NCBI RefSeq assembly: GCF_000021925.1
Contig: NC_011830.1
Coordinates: 1,078,501 to 1,142,500 of the forward strand
Direction: 5' to 3'
Origin: Desulfitobacterium hafniense DCB-2
GTDB lineage: Bacteria; Bacillota; Desulfitobacteriia; Desulfitobacteriales; Desulfitobacteriaceae
DNA: 64,000 nt
The first letter of the stretch is position 1. The number at the start of each line of letters is the position of its first letter. The notes under the pieces are model-generated. The model was not told the DNA's origin. It worked only from the letters and a program-made list of their open reading frames with translations, and did not search any database. The translations under genes and the position numbers were made by a program. Shown in pieces: positions 16,365 through 24,602 of the stretch.

Positions 16365-17339
16365 GGGCCCACAGGAGAGACCGGAGCCACAGGAGCAACC
16401 GGGGCAACAGGGCCCACAGGAGCAACCGGAACAACGGGAGCTACAGGAGAGGCCGGAGCAACGGGAGCCACAGGGGAGACCGGGGCAACGGGAGCCACAG
16501 GGGAGACCGGGGCCACAGGGGCCACAGGAGAGACCGGGGCCACAGGGGCCACAGGAGAGACCGGAGCAACGGGGGCTACAGGAGAGACTGGTGCAACGGG
16601 AGCTACAGGAGAGACTGGTGCAACGGGAGCTACAGGAGAGACTGGTGCAACAGGGCCCGCAGGAGAGACCGGGGCCACAGGGGCTACAGGAGAGACTGGT
16701 GCAACGGGGGCCACAGGAGAAATCGGAGCGACAGGGGCTACAGGAGAGACTGGAGCGACAGGGGCTACAGGAGAGACTGGAGCGACAGGGGCTACAGGAG
16801 AGACTGGGGCGACAGGGGCCACAGGAGAAACTGGAGCGACAGGGGCTACAGGAGAGACCGGAGCAACGGGAGCCACAGGAGAGACCGGGGAGACTGGTCC
16901 GACTGGTCCTACCGGAGAAGTCGTTTTGGCTTTTGGATCTTTAAGAGGAAGTAGTGCAGAGGCACCTGGGGCAACATTCACACCCGTACCGTTTAGTATA
17001 GTTGGACCTTTATCAGATACTATCACAGTTAGTCTATCGGGCAATGAATTAGTGGTAGGGGAAAGCGGAATTTATCAAATAACAATATCTATTAACGCTC
17101 AAGCCACTACTGATCCAGATCCTGATGACCCATATCTGGAGGCTATTATCACTGTCAATGGTTCGCCAATTTTTGGCGATACAACCACTTTCTTTAAAAT
17201 ATTTAATAGAAGTAGTTCAACGTTTGTAGTTCAAGCATCTTTAACAGCAGGAGATGAAGTAGGAGTGAGTGCTAGTACGGATTTCCCTATTTTAGGTTAT
17301 ATAAATCGCTCCTTAACTGTTGTTCAATTAAGTAATTAA
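16002..17339 (+). CDS. Collagen-like triplet-repeat surface protein 1 (exosporium BclA-like architecture)
   Basis: 445 residues. Residues 1-121 are a conserved acidic N-terminal domain without a classical signal peptide. Residues 122 to about 306 are some 61 uninterrupted Gly-X-Y triplets, nearly all GAT or GET, able to form a collagen triple helix. The last 139 residues are a beta-rich globular head, probably trimeric. This three-part layout matches filaments on spores of Bacillus and relatives, where such proteins are made in the mother cell; spore location here is inferred. The start follows AAGAAGGAGATG. The tandem paralogue at 17623 shares the N-terminus but has a different head. Reverse-strand frames through the repeat are artefacts. 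Confidence 0.85.
   Translation: MAELTTGLIDNFPVDGARPSVSVALRITNDGDSTETVTITGYYLNGTIKEVYVLELVTVNPNEVIIREYYANLDAFEFVFSTSSETVVISVWGKDAEGNLVDAHRVLPAELDSLEPIIVPTGPTGETGATGATGATGPTGATGTTGATGEAGATGATGETGATGATGETGATGATGETGATGATGETGATGATGETGATGATGETGATGATGETGATGPAGETGATGATGETGATGATGEIGATGATGETGATGATGETGATGATGETGATGATGETGATGATGETGATGATGETGETGPTGPTGEVVLAFGSLRGSSAEAPGATFTPVPFSIVGPLSDTITVSLSGNELVVGESGIYQITISINAQATTDPDPDDPYLEAIITVNGSPIFGDTTTFFKIFNRSSSTFVVQASLTAGDEVGVSASTDFPILGYINRSLTVVQLSN
16365..16919 (+). repeat. Collagen-triplet-coding tandem repeat, gene 1
   Basis: About 61 nine-base Gly-X-Thr-type units, mostly coding GAT or GET, in several DNA variants (GGAGAGACC, GGGGCCACA and so on). The number of units is likely to vary between strains through recombination or slippage. 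Confidence 0.9.
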
Positions 17340-17442
17340 ATGAGTCCGGGTTCAACGCAAGCATAAGCGCTCTGCTCCTAAACGAAGAGGCCTGAGTTCC
17401 CGCCCCCTTTCACTGAGATGCGTTTTGCCTGATTTTCTTAGT

Positions 17443-17482
17443 ACGAGAACATTCCCTTGCGGATATGTTCTCGTTTTATTTT
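17443..17482 (+). terminator. Terminator of collagen-like gene 1
   Basis: A 10-bp stem ACGAGAACAT/ATGTTCTCGT with a 12-base loop, followed by TTTATTTT. Confidence 0.8.
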
Positions 17483-17496
17483 CATGAGGCATTTTT

Positions 17497-17976
17497 GCGA
17501 TAAGAGTCACCTATGGAGGACAAGAGTAATAGTATAGAGTGAAATGAAAATGGGGGGATTGATATAATTTTTCAACTTCAAGAACGCAATGAGTGAAATG
17601 CAAAAAAGAAGGAGATGTCAAGATGGCAGAGTTAACCACCGGTTTGATAGATAATTTTCCGGTTAATGGGGCACGCCCCTCAGTATCGGTAGCCCTTAGA
17701 ATTACCAACGATGGTGATTCCACGGAGACGGTTAGAATAACCGGCTACTATCCCAATGGGTCTTTCAAAGAAGTATATGTTTTAGAAATAGTTAATGTTA
17801 ATCCAAATGAGGTGATAACTCGAGAGTATTTCGCTGATCTGGATGCTTTTGAATTTGTATTCTCGACAAGTTCTGAAACGGTAGCTATATCGGTATGGGG
17901 TAAAGACGCTGAAGGGAACTTAGTGGATGCCCATCGGGTGCTCCCTGCTGAATTGGATTCACTGGAACCAATAATA
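17497..17976 (+). repeat. Duplicated promoter/leader plus N-terminal coding segment, copy 2
   Basis: Second copy of the segment at 15871-16364. The leader shares the GAGTCAC-TATGGAGGACAAGAGTAAT block and the ribosome-binding site, and the 118-codon N-terminal part differs from copy 1 at only a small minority of residues. Confidence 0.85.
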
Positions 17977-18765
17977 GGACCCACAGGGGAGACCGGAGCC
18001 ACGGGAGCTACAGGAGAGACCGGGGCAACGGGGCCCACAGGAGAGACCGGCGCAACAGGGGCCACAGGGGAAACTGGTGCAACAGGAGCTACAGGAGAGA
18101 CCGGCGCAACAGGGGCCACAGGGGAAACTGGTGCAACAGGAGCCACAGGAGAGACCGGCGCAACAGGGGCTACAGGGGAAACTGGTGCAACAGGAGCCAC
18201 AGGGGAGACCGGCGCAACAGGGGCCACAGGGGAAACTGGTGCAACAGGAGCCACAGGAGAGACCGGCGCAACAGGGGCTACAGGAGAGACCGGCCCGACC
18301 GGACCTACAGGTTCCACAGGACCAACCGGTGGAGCTGGATCATTATCTGGGCTCCAGGTTCAGTTGCAGGGAAGCAGTGGAGGTACGGTCGCCAATAATG
18401 CCAATGTCCTGTTTGACACTACAATCAACGCTCCTTCCGCAAACATCACTTATAATGCCGGAACTGGAACCTTTTTTATCAATCAGCCGGGAAATTACTA
18501 TATTTCCTGGTGGGTTAACACAGATGGGGCCGAAGCAGAGCCTACGGTGTCTTTTGGCATCCGGGTTATTAGCGGCGGTTCGCAGACCATTTTATCGTCT
18601 TCCCCTTCGCCGATGGTGACATTACAGTTAAATGGAAATGCTTTGCTTACGGTGACAACGACTCCGCTGGTCTTTAACCTGTTTAATAACAGCGGCGCGA
18701 CGGTCTCCTATGGCACGTCGGCTGTCCAGGCAGACTTGACTATTGTTGAAGTAGCATCACTGTAA
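17623..18765 (+). CDS. Collagen-like triplet-repeat surface protein 2 (exosporium BclA-like architecture)
   Basis: 380 residues from the ATG at 17623, chosen because it matches the start of its paralogue and follows AAGAAGGAGATG; ten more codons are open upstream. The N-terminal 118 residues are nearly identical to protein 1. Some 40 Gly-X-Thr triplets follow (residues 119 to about 239). The C-terminal head of about 141 residues (GTFFINQPGNYYISWWVNT) resembles the TNF/C1q-like heads of BclA-type proteins and is unrelated in sequence to the head of protein 1. This suggests head swapping on a shared anchor and stalk. Confidence 0.86.
   Translation: MAELTTGLIDNFPVNGARPSVSVALRITNDGDSTETVRITGYYPNGSFKEVYVLEIVNVNPNEVITREYFADLDAFEFVFSTSSETVAISVWGKDAEGNLVDAHRVLPAELDSLEPIIGPTGETGATGATGETGATGPTGETGATGATGETGATGATGETGATGATGETGATGATGETGATGATGETGATGATGETGATGATGETGATGATGETGATGATGETGPTGPTGSTGPTGGAGSLSGLQVQLQGSSGGTVANNANVLFDTTINAPSANITYNAGTGTFFINQPGNYYISWWVNTDGAEAEPTVSFGIRVISGGSQTILSSSPSPMVTLQLNGNALLTVTTTPLVFNLFNNSGATVSYGTSAVQADLTIVEVASL
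17977..18339 (+). repeat. Collagen-triplet-coding tandem repeat, gene 2
   Basis: About 40 Gly-X-Y codon triplets, more regular at the DNA level than in gene 1, with an 18-base unit alternating GAT and GET repeated several times. Confidence 0.9.
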
Positions 18766-18793
18766 TGTGATTGCTTGGTTAAAATGCTCACAG

Positions 18794-18824
18794 AGTGCCG
18801 TGACTCATGTCACGGCACTGTTTC
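18794..18824 (+). terminator. Terminator of collagen-like gene 2
   Basis: An 11-bp perfect stem AGTGCCGTGAC/GTCACGGCACT with a TCAT loop, followed by GTTTCT. It is closely related to the hairpin at 15764, so the gene pair is bracketed by similar stem-loops. Confidence 0.75.
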
Positions 18825-18868
18825 TATTGATAAGGTACCATAACCTTACCAGCTAAGGGGGAATGGAA

Positions 18869-19273
18869 ATGAATAACGATTTACTCAAGAACCAGCATCA
18901 TACGATTCGTCAGCTTATTCAGGAAATAGAGGAAGAGGTTCATTCAGGGAATCTTGGTCAAAAAGCTTTTGACCTTTCTCTGAAAATCAGCAAACTGTCC
19001 GGTATTCTTGTTCTGCATTTAAAATCAGAGGATGAATACCTTTATCCTGCTCTAAAAAAATCAAAGGATGAGGCACTGAGCAAAACAGCAGAGCAGCTTT
19101 GTCGGGAAATGGGCTCCTTATCCACTGAGTTTCTGAAATATAAGAGTACCTATATGTCTGCCGCCAAGATTAAAGCCGATATTCCACAATTCATTGGAGA
19201 GTCAAACAAGATCTTTTCCGCATTAAAAAATCGTCTGAACACCGAAGATAAAAGACTTTATCAGCATATCTAA
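18869..19273 (+). CDS. Hemerythrin-like HHE-domain protein
   Basis: A small helical cytoplasmic protein of 134 residues. Candidate di-iron ligands are in NQHHTIRQLI near the N-terminus and HLKSEDEYLYPAL near 49-61, and the C-terminal helix has NTEDKRLYQHI. The spacing fits the HHE family, which binds oxygen or nitric oxide or serves in iron repair. AAGGGGG lies 7 bases before the ATG at 18869; an in-frame ATG six bases earlier is too close to that site. It is a single gene with its own surroundings. Confidence 0.75.
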   Translation: MNNDLLKNQHHTIRQLIQEIEEEVHSGNLGQKAFDLSLKISKLSGILVLHLKSEDEYLYPALKKSKDEALSKTAEQLCREMGSLSTEFLKYKSTYMSAAKIKADIPQFIGESNKIFSALKNRLNTEDKRLYQHI

Positions 19274-19306
19274 AAGATAGGTCAAGTTTTGGTGCCCAAT
19301 AGGGTG

Positions 19307-19336
19307 TTGTTGCCATTCCTTTTTTTGTGATATACT
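19307..19336 (+). promoter_or_regulatory. Candidate promoter of the small membrane protein gene
   Basis: TTGTTG, an 18-base spacer and TATACT (19331-19336). The -10 is good and the -35 moderate. Confidence 0.4.
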
Positions 19337-19400
19337 TTTGTAAAATGTGCTTATTATCATGAAGTCAGGATTAGGCATAGACCGGAAGTGGGATGTTGAT

Positions 19401-19652
19401 ATGATGAATAACAGTAGAGCCAGAACCGAGAACCATGAGCAAGTTTTTGTCAGCGTCAATCAGAAAAAGCTGGATGTTTTCAGCGCTCTGATTGCCTTCT
19501 TCTTGGTGTGGAAGGCCTATTGGTGGGTGTTTCATTTAATTTCTCCACAAGACACCATAATCGATATCCTTGCTCTTTTTGGTGTGATCATTCTTGTTAT
19601 TCCCTGCTCTGTAATACTTCAATTAAAGATACGAAGCTTTATGAAAAAATAA
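19401..19652 (+). CDS. Small two-helix membrane protein, unknown
   Basis: 83 residues from the tandem ATG at 19401; an in-frame ATG at 19359 and a GTG at 19347 are alternatives, since none has a strong ribosome-binding site. Two hydrophobic helices are clear (ALIAFFLVWKAYWWVFHLI and ILALFGVIILVIPCSVIL), with a basic C-terminus RSFMKK. It is preceded by a plausible promoter and followed by a strong terminator, which supports a real gene. I recognise no family. Confidence 0.5.
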   Translation: MMNNSRARTENHEQVFVSVNQKKLDVFSALIAFFLVWKAYWWVFHLISPQDTIIDILALFGVIILVIPCSVILQLKIRSFMKK

Positions 19653-19670
19653 GAGTCTGAATATTAATCT

Positions 19671-19718
19671 AAAATTGCCTGGATCTTCGCTCAGCAAAGA
19701 TTCCAGGCAATTTTTTTA
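19671..19718. terminator. Bidirectional terminator between the small membrane gene and polC
   Basis: Long stem TTGCCTGG-ATCTT/AAGAT-T-CCAGGCAA with a loop near CGCTCAGC, flanked by A-tract and T-tract. It serves both convergent genes. Confidence 0.85.
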
Positions 19719-19727
19719 ACTGATTAT

Positions 19728-22700
19728 TTAACTGATTAGATCAAAGAAACTGATCTGATCGCTTTCCGGTATGCCTTTTAAGCAATCAAATTTACTCAGC
19801 AATTCCATGGTAGAATTCCCGATTTTGCCCCGTTTCTTGACATCCTCCAGGGAGTTGAAAGGTTTTTCCTGAGCGGCGTTGTAGAGTCCTTCAGCAGCGA
19901 TGGTTCCCATGCCGGAGATGCTGTTAAGAGGGGGTCTTAAAGCATTACCCTCCACCTGGAATTTTGTAGCATGGGATGCGTAGATATCTATGGGCAGGAA
20001 GGAGAAGCCCCTCTCATACATCTCCAAAACGATTTCCAAATCATCGTACATATCCTTATCCTTGGGTGCCGCTTGATTGCCCAGGGCCTCAATCTCTTTC
20101 ATTTTTGCCTTGACCTTTTCTTTGCCGAAGATCATAAATTCGGCGTCAAAAGCTTTGGCACGAATGGTGAAATAGGCTGCGTAATAGGCCAAGGGAATAT
20201 GCACCTTAAACCAAGCGATACGGAAGGCCATCATCACATAGGCTGCGGCATGGGCTTTAGGGAACATGTACTTGATCTTGCGGCAGGAGTCAATGTACCA
20301 TTCGGGAACATCGTGCTCTCTCATTAAGGTTTCGTACTCCGGCCATTTAGGCTCTTTAAGGGCTTTACCTTTACGCACTATTTCCATAATTTTAAAGGCT
20401 GTGTTGGGAGGGAGGCCCTTGCGAATGAGATAGGTCATAATCTCGTCACGGGTACAGACCGCCTCGCTCAGGGTCACCGTTCCCGCATCGATCAAGTCCT
20501 TGGCATTCCCCAGCCACACATCGGTTCCGTGGGAGAGACCGGAGATGCAGATTAAGTCTTCGAAGGCCTTAGGCAGAGTATCCAGGAGCATGCCCCGGAC
20601 GAAGCGGGTACCGAATTCAGGAATGCCGAAGGTCCCCACCTTGGAGTTGATCTGTTCGGGGGTTACACCCAAGGCTTCTGTGGAGGAGAAGAGAGACATG
20701 GTCTTCTTATCGTCCATGGGAATGGTTTTCGGATCGACTCCGGTAATATCCTGAAGCATGCGGATCACCGTGGGATCATCGTGGCCCAGAATATCCAGCT
20801 TTAAAAGATTCTGGTCAATGGAGTGGTAGTCAAAATGGGTGGTGATGATATCTGAATTGGGGTCGTCGGCAGGATGCTGTACAGGGCAGAACTCAAAGAT
20901 TTCCCGGCCTTTGGGCACCACGATGATGCCCCCCGGATGCTGTCCCGAGGTTCGTTTAATGCCTGTGCAGCCTTTGGAGATGCGGATGATTTCCGCTTTA
21001 TTGGCAGTCCGGTTCTTTTCCTCAAAATACTTCCTTACATAGCCAAAGGCCGTCTTATCAGCGATGGTGCCGATGGTTCCCGCTTTGAAGGTGGTGCCTT
21101 TACCGAAGATAACCTCGGTGTATTTGTGGGCTTTAGCCTGGTACTCTCCTGAGAAGTTTAAGTCGATATCCGGCTCTTTATCCCCGTTGAAGCCCAGGAA
21201 GGTTTCAAAGGGAATATCGATGCCGTCCTTATCCAGCTGGGTTCCGCAGACGGGGCATTCTCTATCCGGCAAATCAAAGCCGATCTTAGGACCATGATCG
21301 GAGAAATCCGAGTATTTGCAGCTGGGGCAGCGGTAGTGAGGGGGCAGGGCATTGACCTCGGTGATGCCTGTCATATAGGCGGCGACAGATGACCCCACAG
21401 AACCCCGGGACCCAACCAGATAGCCGTCTTCGTTGGATTTCCAGACCAGTTTTTGGGCGATGATATACATCACGGAGAAGCCGTTTTTGATGATGGAATC
21501 CAGCTCCCTGTCCAGCCTTTGCTGAACGATGTCCGGCAAAGGGTTCCCATAGAGCTCGTGAGCCTTGCCAAAGGCAATCTCCTTAATGGTCTCCTCACAG
21601 CCCTCAATATGGGGAGTAGCTTTTTCCGAGGAAATAGGGCTGATGGGCTCACAGAGATCGGCGATCAGATTGGTGTTGGTGACCACCACTTCATAGGCTT
21701 TGTCTTCTCCCAAATAGGAAAATTCCTCCAGCATCTCTTCTGTGGTTTTCAGATAGAGGGGAGGCTGCTGATCCGCATCCTTGAAGCCCTGGCCTGCTTC
21801 CAGGATCCGCCGGTAGATTTCATCTTCGGGATCCAGAAAATGCACATCCCCTGTGGCTACGACAGGTTTGTTGAGTTTCTCGCCCAAGGCGACAATCTTG
21901 CGATTGATCTCCATGAGATAGTCTTTACCCGGCACCTGCTCGGTTCTAATCAGGTAATCATTATTCCCCAGAGGCTGGATCTCCAGATAATCGTATTCTT
22001 CGGCGATGGACTCGATTTCCTCCTCCGAGCGGCCCAGCAGGATGGCTTGATAAAGCTCCCCTTCACTGCAGGCACTGCCGAGAATTAAGCCTTCTGAGTA
22101 CTTTTTATAGAGACTCTTCAAGATACGGGGTTTTTTATAAAAATAGTCAAGATGAGAATAGGAGACCAGCTTATATAAGTTTTTGAGCCCGGTATAATCC
22201 TTAGCTAAAATAATAGCATGATAGGTCTTAAGCTTTTTATATTCATCTTTCCTGGCCGCCTCATCCGCCGCCTTCAGGTCAATGTCCTCAAGGGTCTCTA
22301 CCCCCCGCTCTTTAAGCATGTCTACCATGATATTGAACACCTTAACGGTGGTGCCCACATCATCGAGGGCCCGGTGAGCGACCTCGACTTTAATGCCTAG
22401 ATTCTTGGCAATTCTCCCTAGTTTATAGGTTTTGTAATCCGGGAAAAGTTCCTTGGCTAAGGACAGGGTATCCAAATAGGTATAGTCAAAATCATAGCCT
22501 AAGACTTTCGCGTTGTGCTTCAGGAAGCCCATATCAAAATCAGCATTATGAGCAACCAAAACGCTTCCTTCGATAAAATTCAGGATTTTAGGAAAAACCT
22601 GGTCGATGGTCTCAGCGTCCCTGACCATGTCATCGGTGATGTTGGTTACCTCCACGACCCGGGCGGGGATGGGTTTCTCCGGATTGACAAAACAGCCGAA

Positions 22701-24071
22701 TTGATCGATGATCTTGCCCCCTTGGATCTTCATGATCCCGATTTCCGTGATCTTTTCGGTGGCGGCTGAGAAGCCGGTGGTTTCCAGGTCCAGTACACAA
22801 TAGGTAGTATCAATACTCTGGCCTTTAGGATGGGTTACGGAGGGTTTCTTATCCGGTGCCAAATAAGCTTCCACGCCATAGATGACCTTCATATTGGGAT
22901 TATCTCTGCCCAGGAGTTTATGAGCTTCCGGGAAAGACTGAACCACACCATGATCGGTAATGGCAATGGCTTTCATCCCCCAGTTCATGGCCCGTTTGAT
23001 GAGATCCGTGGCACCGCTCATGGCATCCATCTGGCTCATTTGGGTATGCAGGTGCAGCTCCACCCGTTTGGCCTTGGCCAGATCCTGTCGTATATATTTT
23101 TTTACACCTTCTGTTTCCACGATGGTGTGGGCGATGACCTCTATTTCCCCGGAGAACTTGCTGAAGCCGGCATTTCCGGAAAGCTTAACTCCTTTAGCCT
23201 TCTGCAGTCTGGATACGACCTCACTGTCTTCACCGGGTTTGAGGAAGGACTTACAGGTGATGGAGCTTGAGCCGTCATAGAGATCAAAGGACACTAAAGT
23301 TTTGCCGCTTTTTAATTCTTTGGCTTCGATATTGGACAGTTCCCCTTGAAGAGCAATCTTGCCTTCATCGGGGGTAATGTCGGTAACTTTGATGACCTTA
23401 TCTTTAATGGCGGCATTACGGCCCAAAATAAGCTGGGGATCGCTTTTTTTGCCATCATCAGCTTTGCTCTCCGCCGGCACAGGTGCAGCCTCTTTAGGGC
23501 GTTCGGCAGGGGTTGGACTAGGGGGGACCGCCAGCCTCTCTTTTTGAATCAGCTGAAGTTCTTTTTCCTGGGTAGCCTCTTGCAGCCGGACTAAATCTTC
23601 AGGGTTGACTTTATCGGCGAAATGAACGGTATAATGGGCACCATAGAGGTTTTTAATCGCCTCTTGAATGATCTTGTCATAGCCCTTGCCTTTGAGTAAG
23701 TAAGAAACAGCAATCTTAAAGGTAAGCTGTATGGATTGATCCGTGATGTCGAAGTCGCAATTATTGAGGGCAGATTTCAAAAGAGGATGTTTGCGGGCCA
23801 GCAAGCTGATGATTTTCTTGAGCTCCTCTTCGATGGGCTTTTTGGGAGTACCCTCAGAGTACTCGACGATAATCTCAGAATCCTCTAAAGTCAATTGTTC
23901 TCTTATAAATTGATTCAGAGATTCAAGGTCGCTGACCTCTATATAGTTATCCGAGCTGATCTTCATTTCCAGGGTCTTGCTCTTCTCTTTCAGCACCACG
24001 GCTTTGACGATAGCTGTGTTTAAGCTGACCCCAGCTTCAAAATTCCTGAAAATCTCCTGAACTCTTTTCAT
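19728..24071 (-). CDS. polC: DNA polymerase III alpha subunit, PolC type (Gram-positive)
   Basis: Replicative polymerase with built-in proofreading, 1447 residues, full length for PolC. In order: N-terminal region to about 215; OB-fold near 220-320; first part of the PHP domain (HLHTQMSQMD near 342); the inserted DEDD exonuclease starting YCVLDLETTGF near 426 and including HRALDD; the rest of PHP; a zinc finger (CPSCKYSDFS... CPVCG, near 930-965); the polymerase core with EPDIDLNFSGEYQ; and tail motifs GMGTIAAEGLYNA. It is specific to low-GC Firmicutes, which supports the taxonomic call. The gene stands alone; a long hairpin lies in its 5' region. Confidence 0.97.
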   Translation of the reverse strand: MKRVQEIFRNFEAGVSLNTAIVKAVVLKEKSKTLEMKISSDNYIEVSDLESLNQFIREQLTLEDSEIIVEYSEGTPKKPIEEELKKIISLLARKHPLLKSALNNCDFDITDQSIQLTFKIAVSYLLKGKGYDKIIQEAIKNLYGAHYTVHFADKVNPEDLVRLQEATQEKELQLIQKERLAVPPSPTPAERPKEAAPVPAESKADDGKKSDPQLILGRNAAIKDKVIKVTDITPDEGKIALQGELSNIEAKELKSGKTLVSFDLYDGSSSITCKSFLKPGEDSEVVSRLQKAKGVKLSGNAGFSKFSGEIEVIAHTIVETEGVKKYIRQDLAKAKRVELHLHTQMSQMDAMSGATDLIKRAMNWGMKAIAITDHGVVQSFPEAHKLLGRDNPNMKVIYGVEAYLAPDKKPSVTHPKGQSIDTTYCVLDLETTGFSAATEKITEIGIMKIQGGKIIDQFGCFVNPEKPIPARVVEVTNITDDMVRDAETIDQVFPKILNFIEGSVLVAHNADFDMGFLKHNAKVLGYDFDYTYLDTLSLAKELFPDYKTYKLGRIAKNLGIKVEVAHRALDDVGTTVKVFNIMVDMLKERGVETLEDIDLKAADEAARKDEYKKLKTYHAIILAKDYTGLKNLYKLVSYSHLDYFYKKPRILKSLYKKYSEGLILGSACSEGELYQAILLGRSEEEIESIAEEYDYLEIQPLGNNDYLIRTEQVPGKDYLMEINRKIVALGEKLNKPVVATGDVHFLDPEDEIYRRILEAGQGFKDADQQPPLYLKTTEEMLEEFSYLGEDKAYEVVVTNTNLIADLCEPISPISSEKATPHIEGCEETIKEIAFGKAHELYGNPLPDIVQQRLDRELDSIIKNGFSVMYIIAQKLVWKSNEDGYLVGSRGSVGSSVAAYMTGITEVNALPPHYRCPSCKYSDFSDHGPKIGFDLPDRECPVCGTQLDKDGIDIPFETFLGFNGDKEPDIDLNFSGEYQAKAHKYTEVIFGKGTTFKAGTIGTIADKTAFGYVRKYFEEKNRTANKAEIIRISKGCTGIKRTSGQHPGGIIVVPKGREIFEFCPVQHPADDPNSDIITTHFDYHSIDQNLLKLDILGHDDPTVIRMLQDITGVDPKTIPMDDKKTMSLFSSTEALGVTPEQINSKVGTFGIPEFGTRFVRGMLLDTLPKAFEDLICISGLSHGTDVWLGNAKDLIDAGTVTLSEAVCTRDEIMTYLIRKGLPPNTAFKIMEIVRKGKALKEPKWPEYETLMREHDVPEWYIDSCRKIKYMFPKAHAAAYVMMAFRIAWFKVHIPLAYYAAYFTIRAKAFDAEFMIFGKEKVKAKMKEIEALGNQAAPKDKDMYDDLEIVLEMYERGFSFLPIDIYASHATKFQVEGNALRPPLNSISGMGTIAAEGLYNAAQEKPFNSLEDVKKRGKIGNSTMELLSKFDCLKGIPESDQISFFDLIS

Positions 24072-24130
24072 ACTATCTCTAAACTCTCCATCTACTTGTT
24101 CTGAATTGTTGTTCTCTAAAATAAACAGAG

Positions 24131-24169
24131 AAGCCTATCTGTTGTGGATGTTTAACTACAAATAGGCTT
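24131..24169. repeat. Inverted repeat in the polC 5' region
   Basis: AAGCCTAT (24131-24138) and ATAGGCTT (24162-24169) with inner TTGTGG/CTACAA pairing form a long stem. On the minus strand it is followed by CTCTGTTTATTTT, about 60 bases before the polC start. It may be a weak terminator or attenuator for polC or an operator. Confidence 0.45.
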
Positions 24170-24238
24170 GGCTCATATTATGTTTATTTTACCATGAGAG
24201 TGAATAGGAAAGAAGACGGAAAGAAGAAGTAATTTTTC

Positions 24239-24268
24239 TTGACAAAAGTTGAGAAGCTGTTATAGAAT
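24239..24268 (+). promoter_or_regulatory. Promoter of the leuA T-box transcript
   Basis: TTGACA (24239-24244), 18-base spacer, TAGAAT (24263-24268), immediately upstream of the T-box leader. Confidence 0.65.
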
Positions 24269-24289
24269 ACATTAAATAGTTTTTAAATA

Positions 24290-24580
24290 CGCCGAAGAGG
24301 ACTAGTACGTTTTATCTAAGCGCTTAGAGAGCTGTTGGTTGGTGTAAAACAGCGGCAAAGATGGAACCGAACTCGCCTCGGAGTAGCTCGCTGAAATGAT
24401 CAAGAGTAGGTGGAGCCGGATCCTAACCGTTACAGTAGGGGGATATAAGGTCGGCAATCTCTTTGCAGATAGTGGACCCGTATCTGTGAGAGCATGCTTT
24501 GGGCATGAATGAGAGTGGTACCGCGTAAGATGTTAAAATCTTTCGTCTCTATAGGTTATAGAGATGGAAGGTTTTTTTTA
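24290..24580 (+). promoter_or_regulatory. T-box leader, leucine type, controlling leuA
   Basis: The conserved T-box AGAGTGGTACCGCG is at 24512-24525. Upstream is a long stem I region with a candidate CTC leucine specifier (24372-24374, context GAACTCG). Downstream, TCTCTATA...TATAGAGA with flanks forms a terminator ending in eight T residues (24537-24580). Uncharged leucine tRNA would stabilise the antiterminator and permit leuA expression. The specifier choice is inferred from position and from the gene controlled. Confidence 0.9.
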
Positions 24581-24602
24581 TTGTGAGGGAGGATGATGAA
24601 CA

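Noticed and set aside
16208..17044. Reverse-strand open frame rich in Pro-Val-Ala-Pro through the collagen repeat
   Set aside because: It is the complement of the Gly-X-Thr codon repeat, which leaves other frames open. It has no ribosome-binding site, and the plus-strand gene has paralogue support.
17748..18317. Same kind of reverse-strand open frame in the second collagen-like gene
   Set aside because: Artefact of the repeat as above.
16365..18339. Tandem repeats as a CRISPR array
   Set aside because: Units are 9 or 18 bases, in frame and without spacers; they encode collagen triplets.
21453..22088. 211-codon open frame opposite polC
   Set aside because: Antisense to a conserved polymerase region, with no recognisable protein features.
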